From Halobacteriovorax sp. (lineage in GTDB: Bacteria; Bdellovibrionota; Bacteriovoracia; Bacteriovoracales; Bacteriovoracaceae), in the NCBI GenBank assembly GCA_002716825.1, contig PBCC01000052.1:1-54234 (forward strand): 54,234 bases of DNA. The letters run 5' to 3'. A program made the translations under genes and the position numbers. The notes under the pieces were generated by a model that saw only the letters and a program-made list of their open reading frames with translations, did no database searches and had not been told where the DNA came from. This document shows positions 50,785-54,234 of the stretch, one piece after another; positions within the stretch are counted from its first letter, which is position 1, and the number at the start of each line of letters is the position of its first letter.

Positions 50785-51816
50785 ATGGCCAAGAAGAAGA
50801 CTGCTAAAAAAGCAGCTGCCAAGAAAACTGCCAAAAAAGCAGTAAAAAAGACAGCAGCGAAAAAAGCACCAGCTAAAAAAACTGCAAAGAAAACAGCAAA
50901 AAAAGTTGTAGCTAAAAAAGCCGCCAAAAAGACGGCTAAGAAAGTCGCAGCTAAAAAGACGGCTAAAAAAGTCGCTAAAAAAGCTGCCGCTAAAAAAACA
51001 ACTGCTAAAAAGAAAGTTGTCGCCAAGAAAAAGACGGCCACAAAAGTAGCTAAAAAAACTGCCAAGAAAGTAGCTAAAAAAGCTGCTGCTAAAAAGACGG
51101 CCACTAAGGTTGCGAAGAAAGTCGCTGCTAAAAAAGCTCCGGCCAAAGCTGCGAAACCAGCTAAGGCAGAGAAAAAGGCAAAGGTCTCACCTAAGAAAGC
51201 TAAAGGTAAAAAAGGCAAAGAAGAAGCCGAAGTAAATACAAAAGCAGCAGGTGATGAAGACGAAGACGAAGATGATGCCAAAGGCTCATCGGGCTCACTT
51301 GGCTTTGATGACAACTTTAAGTTTGATGATGACTTCCAATTATCTGCTAAGGATGAAAAGAAGCTTATCACTGGCGTGAAAGAAGCTCTTGCTGATCAAG
51401 TTGTTGAACTGGCTGAAGACTATTCTCTAAAAGATATCTTCACTTCAATTCGCTCTATGGAGTTTTTTGAAGCTGAAAACGATGAGTGTCTAGAAAGAGG
51501 TTGTGATAACCCAACAACTTCAGGTGCTTATTGTCGCTTCCATTATATTAAGAACTGGAAAGATATTAAGAAGAAACAAACTCTACTTAGCGAAGGCAAG
51601 CTTCAAGCTTTCATTGAAGATCTGGTAACTAAGTATCCACCAAAATACGTTGAAAACATTCTCTCTGACCTTGTTGATGAAAAGTCATTTCTTGGAGTTC
51701 TTAAAGAGCTTAATATTGATGGCCTTGATGAATATGACGATGGATCAGATGATGATGATGGCGATGATGATATCGCCTTTGAAACCAAAACCACGAAAGG
51801 TTTTGACGACGATTGA
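50785..51816 (+). CDS. histone H1-like Lys/Ala-rich protein with C-terminal Cys/His domain
   Basis: A 343-aa protein in two parts. Residues 2-150 are almost only Lys, Ala, Thr, Val in AAKK/TAKK/VAKK repeats, like the C-terminal tail of histone H1 and bacterial H1-like proteins that compact DNA. An acidic hinge (GDEDEDEDDAKG) follows. The second part (about 170-343) is a folded domain with a possible zinc knuckle C-x4-C-x9-C-x2-H: Cys235, Cys240, Cys250, His253 (ECLERGC, then YCRFH). It ends with an acidic tail (DDDDGDDD). GGAG lies nine bases before the ATG; an upstream start is less likely. Expected to bind DNA in the nucleoid. Confidence 0.85.
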   Translation: MAKKKTAKKAAAKKTAKKAVKKTAAKKAPAKKTAKKTAKKVVAKKAAKKTAKKVAAKKTAKKVAKKAAAKKTTAKKKVVAKKKTATKVAKKTAKKVAKKAAAKKTATKVAKKVAAKKAPAKAAKPAKAEKKAKVSPKKAKGKKGKEEAEVNTKAAGDEDEDEDDAKGSSGSLGFDDNFKFDDDFQLSAKDEKKLITGVKEALADQVVELAEDYSLKDIFTSIRSMEFFEAENDECLERGCDNPTTSGAYCRFHYIKNWKDIKKKQTLLSEGKLQAFIEDLVTKYPPKYVENILSDLVDEKSFLGVLKELNIDGLDEYDDGSDDDDGDDDIAFETKTTKGFDDD

Positions 51817-51828
51817 TTCTAAGTAAAT

Positions 51829-51867
51829 TTGAGGAATATAGCGAAATAAAGTCGTTATATTCCTCAA
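51829..51867. terminator. long bidirectional hairpin
   Basis: A 16-bp stem (TTGAGGAATATAGCGA with TCGTTATATTCCTCAA, one G-T pair) and a seven-base loop. It lies between the ends of the convergent histone-like gene (13 bases away) and the small exported protein (15 bases away). There is no clean T run, only T-rich sequence after it, so it may stabilise mRNA ends as well as stop transcription. Confidence 0.65.
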
Positions 51868-51881
51868 TATCTTCTTTCTAA

Positions 51882-52286
51882 TTAAAGTGAATCCACACAA
51901 AGTTCTTTATTAGCCTGACAGTCAACACATATAGCATCTTCAGCATCAGGATCGGCCAATGATCCGCCAAATGCGCTAGATATTGAAAATGCGATTTTAC
52001 TGTCATCGCCATTAATTTGTATAAAGGTACTAGAATTTAGCTGTGCATCCGCGCACTCAACAACAATACCTGCCTGATCATCATTTTTGACTTGGCATTT
52101 GGTCCCAGAATTCTCTCTGCCAATTGCATCTACATACTTTAAAGTTACTTTTGAGCCTTTTATAGTAATTTCGTGAAGCATGTCAGGTGAGGTTGCTCCC
52201 ATAAGATCTTTTTCATGGCATTGATATTTTTTTGCAAACACGTTCATGCTCAATAGAATCGACGTCATAATAATGATTGTTTTCAT
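51882..52286 (-). CDS. small exported protein of unknown function
   Basis: A 134-aa protein with signal peptide MKTIIIMTSILLSMNVFAKK (cleavage probably after VFA). The mature 115 residues have six cysteines (YQCHE, TKCQV, VECAD, AICVDCQAN, LCVDSL), suggesting disulfides in the periplasm or outside the cell. AAAAGGAG precedes the ATG by seven bases. Convergent with the histone-like gene. No family recognised. Confidence 0.72.
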   Translation of the reverse strand: MKTIIIMTSILLSMNVFAKKYQCHEKDLMGATSPDMLHEITIKGSKVTLKYVDAIGRENSGTKCQVKNDDQAGIVVECADAQLNSSTFIQINGDDSKIAFSISSAFGGSLADPDAEDAICVDCQANKELCVDSL

Positions 52287-52515
52287 AGTAGCTCCTTTTG
52301 TAGGGCCAATGTATCAAGCCTGGGATGAGCGCAAGGGGAGATAGACTGAACGTGAATATAATTTATGGAGCCAAAAGGGGACTAGCAGGATCATTTTGCT
52401 ACCATTCAATGACTTAAATACTGTAAAAAAATCACATTTATAGTCCAAATCTCCCTAATCACATCACTTCCTGCTACAACCTTTTGAAACCACGCTTAAT
52501 CAGGAAGGAAATCCC

Positions 52516-54234
52516 ATGCGCGTATCACGACGTCTTCTCGCCGCCCTCGTTCTATTGCTCTCAGTCTCGCCTTTATGGGCGAACTTGCCGGATGAAGTTA
52601 ATCACCCGCCATATCGTGTTGCCCATGAACAATCACAGGAGCAAACAAGAAGTCGCCAAGCTAATTTAGAGCAGGCCAATGATGCTCAGGAGCAGGCAAC
52701 AAGAAACCTGCAAGAGTTAAAGGATCGTAAGCAGCAGCTTGAAAGTGAGCGTGCAAGCGGTGTCAGCGATCAACAGAGATTAGAAAATGAAATTCGCGCC
52801 CTCGAGCAGGCTATTGCCAATGAAAGATCGTCCATCGACTCAGCTGAACAAGAGCAACGTGCAGTTTCAGGTCAAAGAGAAGTAGTACTTAGAGAAAGAG
52901 ACGGAGTGGCAAGAGAGCTCAATGCCGCTAGATCAAGACTTCAAAACTTAAACAATGAACTTAGCCTCCGCATTGCTGATCGCGATCGCGCAGCTGAACG
53001 CCTTCAGGGGGCTCAAAACCAAGCAGGTCGTCTGGCCCGTGAATTAGAACAAACAACAAACGAGCTTAGCGCTGCTGAGCGAGAGCTCGATAGACTTGAG
53101 CGCGAGGGTCGCCAAGCGCAACAGGCGATTCCTGTACTTGAGCGCGAAGTTGTTCAAAATGAAAGAAGAAAAGAACAAGCCAGTGAGCAAGTGCGTAGTG
53201 CGCGTCTTGAAGTGGCCAAAGCTAAGCGTGAGCTAGAACCTGCTCAAGCTGAACTTAATGCTGCCAAAGCTGATCTCGCTGAAGCGGAAAGATTGTACGC
53301 ACCAATTGAAGGACAAATTCGCGATTTAAGTACAAAAATTGCAAAAGCTGAAAGAGCTAAAACAAAACTTGAAACTGAGATTAGCGATCTTGAGCGTCAG
53401 TACGCTGCCGCTAATGCCACTCGTGTTCAACTTGAGAATGAAATTAAGCAAAAAGAAGATCAACTCAATGCCGCCAATGCGCGCCTGCCACAACTTAATG
53501 CCTCAATCACAAGTAATACAAATTCTCGCGAAGCTAAAAACAACCAAGTCATCACTCTTGGAGAGCGATTAACAGAGCTTCGCGCTGGTCCTCAAAATCC
53601 TGCTACGCAAAGAGAGATCACTTCAATCATGGGCCAGCGTCGTGATCTACTTCGCGAAGTGGCACAACTTGATCGTGAAATTGCAAAAGAGCAGTCGGAA
53701 AAAGATGGCTTCGTGACTTTGATTGCATCCCTAAACAGCGAACTTCCAGCGCTTAGAACAAGACTTTCTCAAACAGCTCCTAGAGGTGAAGAGATCTTGA
53801 TCGCTATTAAAGCGAAGAAACTTGAAGTTAAAAGCATCGATCAAGAGATCAAAGTTGATCGCCAGAGTATTGCTTCACTTCAGACTCAATCACAAGCACT
53901 ACGTAATCGTGTGCAGATTGCCGGTGTGAGAGTTCAAAATGCCAATAATACAGTCTCGGCCATTAATACTCGCATTACTTCTGCAGAAAGATCGGCCGAA
54001 CAGGGCCTAGCAAGAGTGCAAGAGCTTTCTCGTGAAATCGCAGCCGCCAATACACAGATTGAAAGAAATCAAAGAACAATGGATGAAAATCGTCGCCGTA
54101 TTGTTCAGCTTCGTCCGGCCAGAGATCAACTTGCAAGTCGTGCCAGCACTTTGGCCCGTGGACTTGACTCTGTCGAACGCGATATTCGCGTGCAAGAAAA
54201 TGAAGTGTCACGTATGCAGGCAACTGTATCTCAG
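52516..54234 (+). CDS. exported long coiled-coil protein (3' end outside window)
   Basis: The frame runs from ATG 52516 to the window edge without a stop, at least 573 residues. It starts with signal peptide MRVSRRLLAALVLLLSVSPLWA, then NLPDEVNHPPYR. From about residue 40 on nearly everything is a coiled coil rich in Glu, Gln, Arg, Leu and Ala (for example LQELKDRKQQLESERA, RELEQTTNELSAAERELDRL), in long uninterrupted heptads. AGGAAGG lies eight bases before the ATG. Such proteins can be periplasmic scaffolds, SMC-like or cell-shape factors; nothing in the visible part decides. C-terminal domain unknown because the end lies beyond the window. Confidence 0.8.
   Translation, partial: MRVSRRLLAALVLLLSVSPLWANLPDEVNHPPYRVAHEQSQEQTRSRQANLEQANDAQEQATRNLQELKDRKQQLESERASGVSDQQRLENEIRALEQAIANERSSIDSAEQEQRAVSGQREVVLRERDGVARELNAARSRLQNLNNELSLRIADRDRAAERLQGAQNQAGRLARELEQTTNELSAAERELDRLEREGRQAQQAIPVLEREVVQNERRKEQASEQVRSARLEVAKAKRELEPAQAELNAAKADLAEAERLYAPIEGQIRDLSTKIAKAERAKTKLETEISDLERQYAAANATRVQLENEIKQKEDQLNAANARLPQLNASITSNTNSREAKNNQVITLGERLTELRAGPQNPATQREITSIMGQRRDLLREVAQLDREIAKEQSEKDGFVTLIASLNSELPALRTRLSQTAPRGEEILIAIKAKKLEVKSIDQEIKVDRQSIASLQTQSQALRNRVQIAGVRVQNANNTVSAINTRITSAERSAEQGLARVQELSREIAAANTQIERNQRTMDENRRRIVQLRPARDQLASRASTLARGLDSVERDIRVQENEVSRMQATVSQ

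Noticed and set aside
50733-51371. 212-aa minus-strand frame made of FLA/FFA repeats
   Set aside because: It is the exact complement of the Lys/Ala repeats of the histone-like gene; low-complexity shadow with no ribosome site.

Overview
Organism and basis. The window is a dense, moderately AT-rich bacterial chromosome segment. It encodes a Gram-negative envelope (LptE-like lipoprotein, MlaE/MlaF/MCE lipid transport, lipoproteins, many signal peptides). It also has a lysine/alanine-rich histone-H1-like protein and several exported proteins of unknown family. This mix fits a Bdellovibrio-like predator lineage (Bdellovibrionota, perhaps the Bacteriovorax/Peredibacter side), but that is inference; no rRNA or other phylogenetic marker was examined. 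Layout: 1-10.2 kb holds the end of an endonuclease/exonuclease/phosphatase-type protein, metG, a small operon (GT4 glycosyltransferase, unknown protein, S26-like peptidase), an ABC1 kinase, the threonylcarbamoyl-AMP synthase, two unknown envelope proteins, mscL and an S58/NylC-like self-processing hydrolase. 10.2-18.1 kb is the most unusual part: three large paralogous proteins with an N-terminal membrane signal and domains that look like the GCS-type amidoligase fold. Two run leftward and end in an extra His...Asn-Cys domain; one runs rightward and has two ligase-like modules in tandem. 18.1-23.5 kb holds a hemolysin-III protein, a small two-gene unit behind a structured leader, tRNA-Asp followed by repeats of its own 3' end, a TetR regulator divergent from a cytochrome P450, a short-chain dehydrogenase and a small lipoprotein. 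23.5-26.7 kb is a two-gene exported unit (degenerate phospholipase-D-like protein plus a membrane-anchored unknown). 26.9-30.8 kb holds def, a low-molecular-weight phosphatase, greB, a short GT-associated unknown, a methyltransferase, nusB and small genes. 30.8-36.8 kb is one leftward block: rpmF, fabH (interrupted by an in-frame TAG), fabD, fabG, acpP, fabF, glyA. 36.9-45.2 kb is a rightward block: shikimate kinase, a probable signalling protein, alr, mlaE, mlaF, an MCE protein with a possible C-terminal barrel, and a GYF-like membrane protein broken by two poly-A frameshifts. 45.2-54.2 kb holds a DciA-like protein, lptE, holA, rpsT, a fatty acyl-CoA beta-oxidation/butyryl-CoA set (hbd, crotonase, acyl-CoA dehydrogenase), the histone-like protein, a small exported protein and the start of a long exported coiled-coil protein. 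How it fits together: the housekeeping blocks cover fatty acid synthesis, short-chain acyl-CoA metabolism and envelope maintenance. The accessory part (9.2-18.1 and 23.5-26.7 kb) encodes exported proteins that share a short motif after the membrane segment and mostly start on GTG or TTG. The best candidate for an undescribed system is the exported amidoligase-like cluster with its neighbouring Ntn hydrolase, which together could form and break unusual amide bonds in the envelope or in a prey cell.
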